In this document: piece after piece, positions 22,666 to 33,894 of the stretch
How positions within the stretch are numbered: the stretch's first letter is position 1
Layout of the letters: the number at the start of each line of letters is the position of its first letter
Assembly: GCF_030272615.1 (NCBI RefSeq)
Contig: NC_081412.1
Span: forward strand, 24,555,860-24,619,859
Direction of reading: 5' to 3'
Origin: Cryptomeria japonica
Taxonomy: Eukaryota; Streptophyta; Pinopsida; Cupressales; Cupressaceae
DNA length: 64,000 bases
Position numbers and translations under genes: made by a program
The notes under the pieces: model-generated
What the model was told of the DNA's origin: nothing
Seen by the model: the letters and a program-made list of their open reading frames with translations, nothing else
Database searches by the model: none

Positions 22666-22920
22666 ATGGGTGCAGAAAATGCCGAGCAATTTTGTAGGGC
22701 ATTCCAAAAAGTTCACGAACAACTTGTATGATTTGTTGTCCTGTAATGAACAGTTGAATAGGCGTCCATGTATTGTTGTACATTGTTGTCTTCATATTTA
22801 TAGGGTATGGATTTATTTTATGAAGTGCTTTCATCGTGTTTCATTTCTCAGGTGTATAGAGCTCTCCCTCTTGATGCAATTAGACGGATCACAGCACACT
22901 TGGAGTCAAATTCAAGTTGA
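22666..22920 (+). CDS. Two candidate 3'-terminal exons of an unrecognised host gene
   Basis: Exon a (22,666-22,725, 60 bp) follows acceptor TTCTGTGCTTGCAG and ends at AACTT|GTATGA. Exon b (22,852-22,920) follows TTTCATTTCTCAG and ends with TGA at 22,918-22,920. Joining them gives 42 uninterrupted codons with phase 0 at every boundary. The peptide is helical and charged, with Glu-Gln-Phe-Cys-Arg-Ala-Phe-Gln-Lys-Val-His-Glu-Gln-Leu across exon a and Ala-Ile-Arg-Arg-Ile-Thr-Ala-His-Leu-Glu near the end. The 126-bp intron between them is AT-rich. I do not recognise the protein. The alternative is a gene fragment carried here by a mobile element. Confidence 0.4.
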
Positions 22921-24462
22921 TGACATGGGAAGCATTTTCTTATTTTATTTGCCTGAAGCAGATGCATGTTATTGAAGGGAATGCATTCTAAATGAATACA
23001 CATACAGAATTAGATAAAAACATTTGTGAATTCACAACGTCTCTCTAAATTTTTAGAAATTGTAAAATGGCAATGGTCTTTCCTTTGCTTTCGTTCTACC
23101 ATCTGACCTTGCCATTCATCTTGTAATCTTCCCATATTCAATGCGATAGTCAGTTTATACATTCGAACTGTTTAATCAATCTACTGGAATCATAAGGATG
23201 CGAAATATTGTGAATGGAGCGCAATTTTTTTTGTAATTGAAAAAATATTGAATGTTAGAAGTCTTAGCAGTCTTTCTGAATATGATTCGAAGCTTTCCTA
23301 GATTCTTGTTAAGAATAAATTGGTTGCTCATTATCTGGAATAGAAATTAAAACTTTGGGTTGCCAAGTCTGTTTTTGATATTCTACATATTTATTTCTTT
23401 CTTCCATCTCCCTTAATAATTTATATTTGACCCGAGATGCTAAATTTAATATAAAATGAAAAAAAATTAATAAAAGCAATAACACATGTATAAACTGTAC
23501 GTGTGCGTGTATGTGTGGCACGTAAAGGTGCTCTTTCCACTGCTTGAATCCTTCGCTAAACTGACAACTATGGTCTCACTTGAGCTGTTTGTTCCTCCTT
23601 GCATATGACCCTGACGCAATGCTAGTTATTTTTCCCAAAACTACCGTGGGAGACCTTTGTTTTGAGCCTTCTATTAAGCCATTTTGAATAATTGTTTGTT
23701 GAGGGATATGAAGATATGCCGTTGGTGTAGAAACCATGGAAGAAGAGAAAGTTATCTCGATTAATAATTAAATCCACGGAATGAGACAGATAATTAGAAT
23801 AGAAGATTTCACTTGTAGGAGAGCTTGTGAAAGCAGGCAAACAAGAATGTTATTGCTATTCAATGTTGTGGTTAGATCGTAGGGGGTCACAAAAATATAC
23901 AACTTACGCACTTCCATTCCAACCATTCCAATAGGGATTGAAAGTTATTTTTTTAGACTAATGCCATGCTTCCTGAATTACATTTTGATCCTACTTCTAT
24001 TAAATTGCCACAGGTCCATCTTCAAAGTTCAATATGAAAAATTTCTTATTGTAGAAAAGCATAATTCTGAACAGTGATTTGCAGAGTCAAATCTGTTCAG
24101 AGACATGTCATGCTTAAAACTACAGGCGCAAATGACATAGCAAATACAAAAAGTAAAAAAGAAATGGGTACATGTAAACATGTCAAATATAATTGGCAGT
24201 ATAGGTGGTAACAAATGTTTGTACACGAGCTACCTTCTTGGTCTTTCTGTTTTATTTTTCCAAAAAACAATCATCCAAGCTAGAAAAAAATAACAATTTC
24301 AACAGAGAATATATAATAATCAGAGCATATATACCATAAATAATTGCTATCATTCCAAATTTTTAAAATAATGCTGTGAAATAGTAGTCGATATTGTTTT
24401 TTTTTGTTGAAGTCATTTTAAGGCAACTTAATTCACAATGAAAATCACTATAGTTATTTGTC
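22921..24462. other. No identifiable gene (possible 3' UTR, then intergenic)
   Basis: AT-rich sequence directly downstream of the candidate stop. It could hold a 3' UTR, but no polyadenylation site can be assigned with confidence. Nothing else is supported. Confidence 0.35.
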
Positions 24463-24963
24463 TGTTGGTTGAGAATTTTGTAATTAGGGGATGATTACTA
24501 AATGTACTTTTCAGCCACAGTGATGCCATTAAATCTCTCCTCGTAAAGTGGAGGTTGCATTCCTATTGCAATCTAATAATTATATCTATCTAACTTTTAT
24601 TTCCTATACTAATTTCAAGGGTGTTACAATCACTTTATTCTCTTTTTCCAGATTAAGTGTTCATCCAACTCTCTTTTTTCAGAGTGGATTATCTTCCTTA
24701 ACAACAAAACATAAATTACAAGGGACTTAGCCTTTCATAACTGATATAACTTTCAGCCAAATAAAAGAACGACTTAAAGATGTACCAATGAATCTATATT
24801 AACTAAGAAACCTTTGCAAGCCCAAAGTCTTATATCGTCTCTCTAACTGATTCTTAAAAAAAAAACTTGTCATATGTATGTAGCCCAAAGTCTTTCCTAT
24901 ATATTACAATCTTCTCTAGTCTAAATAGATAACTTGATGTAGGACAAAGTCTCCACATTATTA
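24463..24963 (-). mobile_element. Old minus-strand LTR, first part (broken by the LINE)
   Basis: From TGTTGGTTGAG at 24,463 to the target site at 24,963 the sequence matches the LTR starting at 55,960. Shared landmarks are AATTAGGGGATGATTAC, TTTTCAGCC, TTTCAAGGGTGTTACAATC, AACAAAACATAAATTACAAG and the AAAGTCTCCAC block. The match stops where the LINE begins and resumes at 39,657, so the two parts are one LTR interrupted by 14.7 kb. On the minus strand this part is the 3' end of the LTR (ends ...CCAACA). Confidence 0.8.
24947..24963. repeat. LINE target-site duplication, left copy (17 bp)
   Basis: AAGTCTCCACATTATTA. The partner at 39,657-39,673 is AAGTCTCCACCTTTTTA, differing at two positions. 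The uninterrupted LTR homologue at about 56,450 has the same site once. Confidence 0.85.
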
Positions 24964-25162
24964 TTTTTTGATCAGTAATTGATACTTTCTATTGATACCG
25001 AAATTAGCTTACAAAAGATATATTGAACGAGAGTATTTTCAAGCAATCTATCGAAACAAAAAAAATCCCTATTATCAAAATATTCCCAACCCAACAACTC
25101 TCCAGTTGAAACACTTCGATAAAAGTGTACAAATGATTACAAAAAATGCAGAAAACCAACCC

Positions 25163-25936
25163 CTACCCATTGGTCAGTGCTAATTCCTTGCCTTTGTCTC
25201 TCGTGTCAATCTCCTCCCTTGGGTCTATGGATTCATCCAAATCATCATGGTCTTCGGGAGGGAATCCTATCCACAAAGTTCGTTGCGTTGTCTTCTTCCT
25301 GGAGCCTCTTGGACGTCCTCTCTTCCTCCTTGAGGAGGAACCCAATCCTGAATCTTCATATGTCGACTTGCATTCCTTCGACCCCCATTTTGCCAACTCC
25401 CTGCGTATTTCTTGTCTTTCCCATGCACGAAGGTATTCCTCCACTCTATGCAAGCCATTTTGTGTAGCCGCTCGTCAAACTTCTTTGTTGCTATCCACAC
25501 TCCATAAGAGATATGTTCGTAGTGGTGGATGGAAATAATTCGAGTGTAACCAAACTCCATTCGGGTAGACAAACCTAGTCCCATCTCTTGACATATTAAA
25601 AAAAATCTCTAGCTGTCCACGCCATTCCTCCTTAATGCTATTCATGATGAGCCATCTCACCGTCTGCACCCCCTTCAACTCAAAGCACTACGTTGTGAAC
25701 ATGGAGGCGATATTCACATTCAATCGATACTTGAATTGGGCCTTCAAGTACTACTCGAGCACCAACTTGATTCGAGTAAAAAACTCACTATCTTCAAAGC
25801 GAAAGATATTTGATAGTCTTTCGTTGGAGATTTGGCCCCAAAAGGCCACCATAGGTCTCACTGCTCGCAATGAGAAATTGGGTTCCATCGCAGCTCTGTC
25901 GAAGCACCTCACACCTGGTTTCTCCATCACCCCCAT
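25163..25936 (-). pseudogene. Coding-like 3' region of the LINE with an AT-hook motif
   Basis: Downstream of RNase H, still inside the LINE, one minus-strand frame runs ~258 codons with only three in-frame stops (near 25,754, 25,694 and 25,475). It has an aromatic-rich middle, a highly charged helical stretch (Arg-Val-Glu-Glu-Tyr-Leu-Arg-Ala-Trp-Glu-Arg-Gln-Glu), then Arg-Lys-Arg-Gly-Arg-Pro-Arg-Gly-Ser-Arg-Lys-Lys, a classical AT-hook, and an acidic tail. L1-like LINEs with RNase H usually end soon after that domain, so this looks like an extra gene or a captured (3'-transduced) host segment. I do not recognise the family. Confidence 0.5.
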
Positions 25937-26303
25937 CGACTCTTCCTAGAGCTCTACCGAAGTGCAATAGAAGCTTCAAGCAAACATAAAGTTTTATCTA
26001 CCTCCTTGTAAATGTTGAAGTTGAGTCTAGGGTGGTGAGAATGTGGGGGCGTGCCAACATAAATGTGAGCGGTACGTGCAAACCGTCAACCGTAGAACCA
26101 TCCAACTCCCAACGTTGCCCAACTCGAGGTAGACCTGAGAAGATATGCTTTGAAGGTCATAGGTGAGCTTGCTTCTGCCACCTGACCCCTATACTGCCGT
26201 CACATTCTGGCTGCGGATTGCTTCATGAACTTCATCCTCCGTTTCATCGGCCAACGGATACAATTTCACCTAACTATCTCACAGGTTGATTTCAAATGAT
26301 CCA

Positions 26304-27554
26304 CTAATGGTACACTTCAAAAATTGTGTCTCCAACTTGGAGCGCCAACGATTCATTCGTACTCCTATCTGCCTCCACATTTTGTTCCCTTCTTACATGT
26401 GTGACCTTAAAGTCTTGGAAAGATGCTAGTCTTTCTCTTATATCCTTTATCTCCTGATCAATTTTCCAATACCGTGATCCCCCACAAACTATGGCCTTGA
26501 TGATAATTTGGGAGTTCGCCTCAAGGTGTAACTTTGTCACCTCGATTCTTTTTGCCAATTGGATAGCCATAGAGGCGACCTGCACTTCTGCTTCATTGTT
26601 CGTTCCTTGTGATAACCTTTGTTTGCCTTTGGCTATCACACAACTTTGGGCATTTCTTGCCACACACCCTGCTCCAGAGGGGCTTGGGTTTCCTTTCGCC
26701 ACACCATCAAAGTTAATCTTAATCCATCCTGGTTCAGGTGGAGTCCAACCTGCGGCATTCTCTCTGATCTGGCTCGGGTTAACCAGAGTAGACCCATTAA
26801 CGGGTGAGAATCGAAAAAGAGGCCAATTCGCTTGCATTTTGCTATCCCATATATTATACGAATTCTTACACAAATTCACAGTCCTAGCTGCTGAATTGAC
26901 TAGTTCTGAAATGGCTATTTCGATTTTGCTCCACAATTGTAAATTATTTTCCTCTTTATCCTGGAAAATGCGTCTGTTATGCTCCTTTCAAATTTCCCAC
27001 AAAACAGTTGATGGGATAATACTCCATAGGCTAGAATAAATAGATTTTTGCTTACTGATCTCCCAGCTTTGAAGCCATGGTTTTAGGTTTGCTAGGAATG
27101 GGATATACTGCTCCATTCTTTGAGATACTTTCTCCCAAAACTCTCTCGAACTCGGGCAATGTAGAAGGAGGTGGTTTAGAGTTTCTTCCTTTGTTCTAGC
27201 ACAACCTCGTTGGCCATTCTTTAGCATCAAAATCCCAGTCCAAAATGCTATATCCCACCTTAACTAAATATTGACCACTCTTTGCTCCACACCATATGGT
27301 CGTGTCCTCCTTATTAGATAGTTTGATTGGTCTGTTGTCCAGCATAATTTTCATTCTATTCTCCAGCTCTGTGGGTAAATTGAGATCAACCACACTTCGC
27401 CATCTCTAGTACTCCACTCCATGAACTACTTCTTTTACTACATAGTCTTCCACTTTCTCTCGACCCTTGATCTAATGTTAGTCCAAGAATCATCATCATT
27501 TAAAGTAGGATGACCATTCAACGAGTCTGTCCAAAAATTAGCTTTCCTGCTTGG
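26304..27554 (-). pseudogene. LINE ORF2 C-terminal part: zinc-binding region and RNase H
   Basis: From 27,530 down: a Phe-Trp-Thr-Asp-Ser-Leu segment usual after the LINE RT, then the Cys-rich region typical of plant non-LTR RTs (Glu-Thr-Leu-Asn-His-Leu-Leu-Leu-His-Cys-Pro at ~27,180). The 210-codon RNase H frame lies at 26,936-26,304. RNase H landmarks are present: Asn-Phe-Asp-Gly (first Asp), Asn-Asn-Glu-Ala-Glu (Glu) and Val-Glu-Ala-Asp-Arg-Ser-Thr-Asn (last Asp). The third acidic position, normally Leu-Glu-x-Asp-Ser, reads Leu-Glu-Ala-Asn-Ser, so that Asp is now Asn and the enzyme is probably inactive. Several frame changes separate the blocks. The N-terminal half lies beyond the nested element. 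Confidence 0.75.
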
Positions 27555-29154
27555 TGTAGGAGCACCTAGTTTTACCTAGTTTTATTGATGCATTTTCCAA
27601 ATTTTGGAGTGATTGATCATGTTTGGGATCAATGAATGAATAATGGACTGTTGATAGATCCACAAGTGTGTTTTGGAGTTATTTGAAGGGTGGTTGTCAC
27701 CAAAGTTTGCTTGTTTTCTCAGTTTTGGCCAATGTGCCCTTGTAAGCCAAAAATGGCATTATTTTGCATTATAGTGTAAAAATCTTTGTAAGGCCTAATT
27801 AAGCATTTGGTCATGTTAGTTTGATGTTAGGAAACCATCCTAGGGGGTTTATAGTGAATAGAAATGCATAAGTTGAAAAAATGCAAAATGAAGCAAAAGT
27901 TGTCATTGTTGCTTGACAACTTTTTGCAACTTTTTGAGCAACTTTTAAAAATTGATCAAATCGGTTGTTAGGAAACCGATGGGAGGTTGGTTATGAGCAA
28001 GGAGGCATATAAAATGCTTTTGCAATGATTGTGAAGGGGTTGGAAGTTTCATGATCAGATTTGGAATAAAAATTGAAAGCCATTTCTAGGTTTTTGTTTA
28101 AGATTTGTAAATTTGGCTATAGCAGTCTGTACCAGATGATCTGATCTTGGTACTGTCCTTTCGTGGTGGTTTAATATAGGTCGTTGTGTTGCTCAGGAAG
28201 TGATTTGATTCTTTCTTAGTGCAGGTTTAGTGTTTGATTACAAATTGTCTTCTTTTGCACTACTCTTGGTTTGAGCAAGGGTCTAAGATCCTAGGCATGG
28301 TTCCAACTTGAAATCCCATTGTGTTTATCCAATGGCCTTTGGGATTCAAGTCATGGAGCCTCTATATAGTGTACATATTCTTTGTAATGTCCTGGAGGTT
28401 GTTTGGAAGCCATTTGCCATCATATCCTAGGCGAGCTCTACCATAGCCTGACTAAGGATATGACTGTCATTTTTGTTATTGCTTGCAAGGAAGATAAAAG
28501 GTGGATGTGCCAAGTGGTTGGCATGAAAGCAAGAAGCCTAATGGAGTCTCAGTAGAAGTAGGGAGGTATGACAGGGTGTAGAAACCAATAAAACCTATTG
28601 GAGAAGACTATTAACTCTCAAACCTTCAAAAAAGAGCCATTTTTGGGGCATGTACCTGTACGGACGTACTAGACAACCTACCCTATTGAATCTAAAAGTT
28701 TGTCCAAAAGGGTATGCAGATCACTAAAGCTTTTGGGAGGTCTTTTGGAAGTTTTCTAAGCAATTGGACAAAAACCGTGAAGGTAGGGCTAATAGGGGCT
28801 GTAGGGCTACTAGGCCTAGAAAATAGGAGTAAGAGAAAGCGATGGGAAAATGGAGAGAAACCAATCAAAGAACCACATGAATGGAGTTGAAACACCTTTT
28901 CTACACCCTCTGAGACCCCTGCAAGTGTATGTTGGAGATTCGACAACTTGAAGGTTGGATTTACTCTAGTGAACCCCAACTATGCTTGTGAGTAATAGGA
29001 GTAAACAAGTTGATAGGGAGCACTCCAAAGGAGCTCAGTAGTTTGACTTGAAATTGGACAAGAGCAGGGTGTGAACAAGGATGGAAGCCCACTAAAACAT
29101 CTGTAACCTACCTATTAATCAAGGTGCAACTCTTTTGTGAGATCCTCCCCATCA
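27555..29154 (+). repeat. 5' LTR of the chromovirus (~1.6 kb)
   Basis: Runs from TGTAGGAGCACC (27,555) to CCCCATCA (29,154), three bases before the primer site. From 27,571 to 28,949 it matches 33,900-35,275. A CCTAGTTTTA duplication near the start (27,565-27,584) is absent from the 3' copy. Confidence 0.8.
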
Positions 29155-29157
29155 AAG

Positions 29158-29176
29158 TGGTATCAAATCAAGTTAA
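29158..29176 (+). promoter_or_regulatory. Primer-binding site, initiator tRNA-Met type
   Basis: TGGTATCAAATCAAGTTA, similar to the common plant TGGTATCAGAGC... site complementary to the 3' end of initiator tRNA-Met. It lies 3 bp after the LTR end. Confidence 0.7.
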
Positions 29177-29197
29177 GATTTGGGAAGAAACCTGTTG

Positions 29198-30865
29198 ATG
29201 TCAGAGACTTAGTCGGTAGGTGAAAATAGCCTCAGGATGGTGACCAATGCAGAGTTAACCAAAAAGGTAGAAGACCAAGAGGAAGAGAATAGACTCCTCA
29301 GGGTAAGATTGCAACAATTGGAGAACAAACTAGGTGAAGTAGAAGACAAGACTGAGAAGGTAACTATCAAAATCAATGAAGGAAAGGGTAAAGAAGTGGT
29401 AGAAGAGGATGGCACACCTGAACTAGATCCTATTCTACCTAAAGAACCTTTCCTTAGAGCCATCAAAGCTTTAGGAGGTAAGTCCTTAGAAGGAGTGCTA
29501 CTTTTTTGTGGAAAAATGGAACCAGAAGTGGTCATAGAGTGGATTGAAGGGTTGGAGAATCACTTTGAATGTGATGGAATTAGTGAAGCACAAAAGGTGA
29601 AGGTAGCCAAATCTAGATTGAGAGGAGCAACCTTGACTTGGTGGAAGTTCATCCAAAAGGAGAGGCAAAAGGAGGGTAAGAACCAAATTGCCACTTGGAA
29701 AGGAATGCAAGCCAAGGTGAGAGAGGCCTATATCCTCGAAGACCATGAAATTCAATTACACAAGAGGAGACAAAGAGAACTAGATGTGAGCAACTACACT
29801 GAAGATTTTCAGAAATTGTGTTTGAGATCTAAGGTGGAATATCCAAGAAGAGATAAGTTTGTTGTGTCCTAGTACTGTCCATAAGTGCTATCAATTGACA
29901 CTCAAGGTGGAAGAGAAGAGTAAAAGGAAACAAGAGCAAAGCAATAGAGGTAGAGGTAGGGGAAGAGATGGATGCAGTGGAATATCCAAGAAGAGATAAG
30001 TTTGTTGTGTCCTAGTACTGTCCATAAGTGCTATCAATTGACACTCAAGGTGGAAGAGAAGAGTAAAAGGAAACAGGAGCAAAACAATATAGGTAGAGGT
30101 AGGGGAAGAGATGGAAGAGGTAGCTATGGTGGAAGAAGTGTAGACCAAAGATCCCAAGGGGAATCCAAGTTGGTAGAGTAGAGTGGGGATTCCAATAGCA
30201 AGAGCAGCTATAGAGGAAAGGGATCTAGCAACTCGAGTAGAGGAAGGTCTAGTGGATCAAGAAGAGGGTCTTATTTTGCCACAATGAAGTGCTACAATTG
30301 CCATCAAATCGGACACCCGACCTATAGATGTCTTGAGAAGTCTTCTTCATCCCAAGGAGATGAAAGGAGAGTAAATTACATCCAGGAAGATGCAGCAAAT
30401 GTGAAGACATCAGAAGTGAGTTTAGATTCTGAGGTTGGAGAGAATCTCATGATGAGAAGAGTTTTGATCAAAGAACTGGTTAAGGAGGAACCTAGCCAAA
30501 GAAGATCCTTGTTTAGGATAAAGTGCAAGATCATGGGTAAAGTGTGTAGAGTGGTGGTGGATTCAGGTTCCACTGATAACATAGTGTCAGAAGAAGCAGT
30601 AAGCAAATTCAACCTGCAAAGAGTTCCACATAGTGATCCTTATAGGGTTACTTGGCTCAATAAGGGGCATCATGTTTTGGTGAATGAACAAACTTGGGTG
30701 GAGTTCACCATAGGAGGCTACAAAGATACAATCTTGTGTGACATCTTGCCAATGGATGCATGCCATCTACTCCTAGGTAGCCCTTGGCAATTTGATAGGA
30801 AAGTACACCATGGGGAAAATAATTCCTATACTTTTCAAAAAGATGGAGTTACCTATAAAATTTAG
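29198..30865 (+). pseudogene. Chromovirus gag and protease
   Basis: ATG at 29,198 is followed by an in-frame TAG at 29,210, then a coiled-coil N-terminus (29,250-29,350) and the Gag core (Trp-Ile-Glu-Gly-Leu-Glu-Asn-His-Phe ... Leu-Thr-Trp-Trp). A 143-bp tandem duplication at 29,834-30,119 breaks the frame. An RG-rich stretch follows, then a CCHC knuckle (Cys-Tyr-Asn-Cys-x4-His-x4-Cys) at ~30,290. The aspartic protease site Val-Asp-Ser-Gly-Ser-Thr lies near 30,560. Its own frame runs 30,284-30,865 and stops there. Gag packages the RNA and the protease would cut the polyprotein. Decayed. Confidence 0.85.
29834..30119 (+). repeat. 143-bp tandem duplication in gag
   Basis: 29,834-29,976 is repeated at 29,977-30,119 with very few differences (for example GCAATAGAGG versus ACAATATAGG). 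143 is not a multiple of three, so it shifts the Gag frame and brings in a TAG. It post-dates insertion or was carried by a non-autonomous master copy. Confidence 0.9.
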
Positions 30866-30889
30866 TCCATAAGAGATCAAGAAGAGAGC

Positions 30890-32371
30890 AGATCTAAGGG
30901 TTCCAATGTGCTATTAGTTGGGGAGGAGCTCATAAACACTCGCAAGGAAGGAGAAGGAGTGGGGTTTGCACTTGTTGTGAAACCAAAAGAGGAAAACAAG
31001 GCCAAGAAAGTATGTATTCCTAATGAAGTGCAACAGATACTAAATCAGTTCAAGGACATCATAAGTGATGGAACACCTGCAACCTTACCTCCTCAACGTG
31101 CCATAAGTCACCAAATTGACTTCATACCCGGAGCCTCATTGCCTAATAAGGCAACTTACAAAATGACATCGGAGCAAAATAAAGAAGTAACTAAACAAAT
31201 CCAAGAACTCTTGGACAATGGTCTGATAAGGAAGAGCATCAACCCATGTGCAGTTCCCACCGTTTTGGCACCAAAGAAGGGAGATACTTGGAGACTTTGC
31301 ACTGATTCAAGAGCCATCAACCAGATTACAATTAGGTATAGGTTTCCCATTCCAAGAATTGAAGATTTGATGGATTGTTTAGGGGGTGCTAAGTATTTTA
31401 CCAAGATAGACCTCAAGAATGGCTACCACCAAAGCAGGATCAAGGAGGGAGATGAATGGAAGACAACATTCAAGACCACATAAGGACTTTATGAATGACT
31501 TGTTATGCCATTTGGAATCACAAATGCCCCTAGCACATTCATGAGACTCATGAATGAAGTACTCAAAGATTACATTGGTAAATTTGTTTTTGTTTATTTA
31601 GATGACATGTTGATTTTTAGTAAGTTTAAAGATGAACATCTTAAGCATATAGAGATTGTATTGAAGAAACTATGTGATGAACAACTAACTATCAATTTGG
31701 AGAAATGTGAGTTCATGAAACAAGAGTTGGTATATCTTGGGTTTGTAATCTCAAGTGGTGATTTGAAGATGGATACCTCAATGGTGGAATCCATAATCAG
31801 TTGGCCTACACCTAAAACAACAAGTGAAGTAATGAGTTTTCATGGTTTGGCACAATTTTACAGAAAGTTCATTAGAGGATTCAGTGAGATATGTGCGTCT
31901 ATGCTTGATACAATCAAAGGAGGTGTAAAGACTAAGTTTCAATGGACAAAAGAGGCACAAAAAAGATTTGATCTCTTGAAGACAAATGTGGCTACTCAAC
32001 CTGTCCTTGTTCTTCCAAGCTTTGACAAGCTCTTCACCATAGAATAGAATGCAAGCAATATAGCAGTTGGAGTGGTCCTAGGTCAAGATAATAGACTGGT
32101 AGCATTTTTCAGTGAAAAGCTCAATGAATCCAAGAAAAGGTATTCTTCTTATGATTTGGAGTTATATGCACTTGTACATTCACTTAGGAAGTGGAGGCAT
32201 TATCTATTACCTAAGGAATTTGTGGTTTATACTGATAACCGAACTCTTAGTTTTCTCAACTCACAAGAAAAGTTGAATCATAGGCATATCAAATGGGTAG
32301 AGTATTTGCAGTCCTATACTTTTACCTTAAACATAAGAAAGGTCAATGCAATAAAGTTGTTGATACATTAA
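30890..32371 (+). pseudogene. Chromovirus reverse transcriptase and RNase H
   Basis: RT fingers/palm: Leu-Cys-Thr-Asp-Ser-Arg-Ala-Ile-Asn (usually CVDYRALN), Ile-Asp-Leu-Lys-Asn-Gly-Tyr-His-Gln, then MPFG(I)[15 protein letters not shown] and the active site Tyr-Leu-Asp-Asp near 31,600. Between the two frames TAA (31,481) and TGA (~31,496) replace what the family has as Gln and Trp. RNase H follows after a TAG at ~32,045 (Ser-Tyr-Asp-Leu-Glu-Leu-Tyr-Ala and Tyr-Thr-Asp-Asn, 32,150-32,240). The enzyme would copy element RNA to DNA in a cytoplasmic particle. At least four breaks make this copy inactive. Confidence 0.85.
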
Positions 32372-33825
32372 GTAGAAGGTTGTTAACAGTTCAAGAAGTG
32401 TAGCTTAAGAGCATTGGAGTGGATAGCTTCAAAGGGTTATACCAAGATGATGAAGACTTTGTTGTCATCTACAAGGTTTGTCAAGAGTTTAGAAATCATT
32501 TTCATGATGAATATGCAGATTTTACCTTACAAGATGGTCTTTTGTTTAAAGGAGGACAACTTTGTGTACCTAGAGGGTATATGAGAGAAAATTTGATGCA
32601 AGAGAAGCACAATGGTTGTTGAGTGGACATTTTGGGTTGAATAAGACTTTGGAACTTGTCCAAAGATGCAAAGGGATATCAGAAAATATGTGGAGCAATG
32701 TGTGGTTTGTCAAAAAGGCAAAGGGGACCTTTTCTAATGCTGGACTCTATCAGCCTTTACCTATCCCAAACCGGCCATGAGAATGTGTAAGTATGGACTT
32801 TGTTGTTGGTTTACCCAAGACCAAATCAGGATTTGATAGTATCTATGTTGTGGTAGATAGATTTATCAAAATGGCCCATTTCATTCCATGTAAGGTGACT
32901 CATCATGCTAGTCATATTGCTCATTTGTTTTTCAAGGAAGTCATTAGGATTCATGGCTTACCCATCAGTATAGTATCAGATAGAGATGTAAAATTCCTTG
33001 GTCATTTTTGGAAAACTTTATGGCAGAGATTGGGTACTAACTTATCTTTCAGCTCAGCCTACCATCCCCAAACAAATGGCCAAACAGAGGTGGTAAATAG
33101 GAAACTTGGAAACCTTCTCAGGTGTTTGACAAAGGAGTATGGACAAATTTGGGATCAGATCATCCATCAAGTTGAATTTGCCTACAATGACAATGTGAAT
33201 AGATCAACCAGTAAGAGTCCTTTTGAAGTAGTTTATTGGCTTCATCCAAGAGGCGTGCTTGAGTTTAGAGATATTGGGAAGATGGAACAAAAGAGTGGAC
33301 ATGCTGTTGACATGGCTCAGTCCATGAAAGAGATTCATGAGCAGGTTAGGCAGGCTTTACTAGACAACTCTCAAAGAATCAAGGACAAAGTGGATGAAAA
33401 GAGAAGAGATGTTCAATTTTCTGTTAGTGACTTGGTCATGGTTCATTTGAGCAAAGCAAGGCTTCAGAAAGGTGTCCCTAGAAAGATTCAAATGATGAGG
33501 ATTGGACCATGTAAGGTCTTAGCTAAGTATGGGCAAAATGCCTACAAACTAGATCTACTCGGAGACATGACTTTATCTCCTATTTTTAATGTTGCAGACT
33601 TGGTGCAGTACAAAGGAACACTTCTAGAGGAATTTAGTAGAGTCTTAGAGGTCTCTCAATCACTTTGAGACCTGCCTTTACCACCTACATCTATGCTACA
33701 TGCCGAGAAGGTATTGGATTCAAGAATCCTCAAGAAGACTAGGCATATCGCCTATATGGAACATTTGGTCAAGTGGCAACATCTTCTAGAATCTAAGGCC
33801 ACGTGGGTACCTTAAGTAGACTTTC
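32372..33825 (+). pseudogene. Chromovirus integrase with chromodomain
   Basis: The HHCC zinc region is frame-broken at 32,600-32,740 (Cys-Val-Val-Cys-Gln visible). The catalytic core is in the open frame 32,793-33,668: Met-Asp-Phe-Val-Val-Gly (first Asp), Val-Ser-Asp-Arg-Asp (second Asp), and His-Pro-Gln-Thr-Asn-Gly-Gln-Thr-Glu (Glu). The triad is intact. After TGA at 33,666 the frame continues with Glu-Lys-Val-Leu-Asp-Ser-Arg ... Leu-Val-Lys-Trp ... Glu-Ser-Lys-Ala-Thr-Trp-Val-Pro at 33,703-33,812. This is a chromodomain, which in the family steers integration to marked chromatin. Confidence 0.85.
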
Positions 33826-33880
33826 CTACGCTTGGAATTTCCCTCTCTTTATTTCCTAAAGGAGTCACTCGACTTCTTTC

Positions 33881-33892
33881 TCATTGGGGGAG
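33881..33892 (+). promoter_or_regulatory. Polypurine tract of the chromovirus
   Basis: TCATTGGGGGAG directly precedes the 3' LTR start (TATGGTGC). The GGGGGAG purine run is the expected primer for plus-strand DNA synthesis. Confidence 0.6.
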
Positions 33893-33894
33893 TA

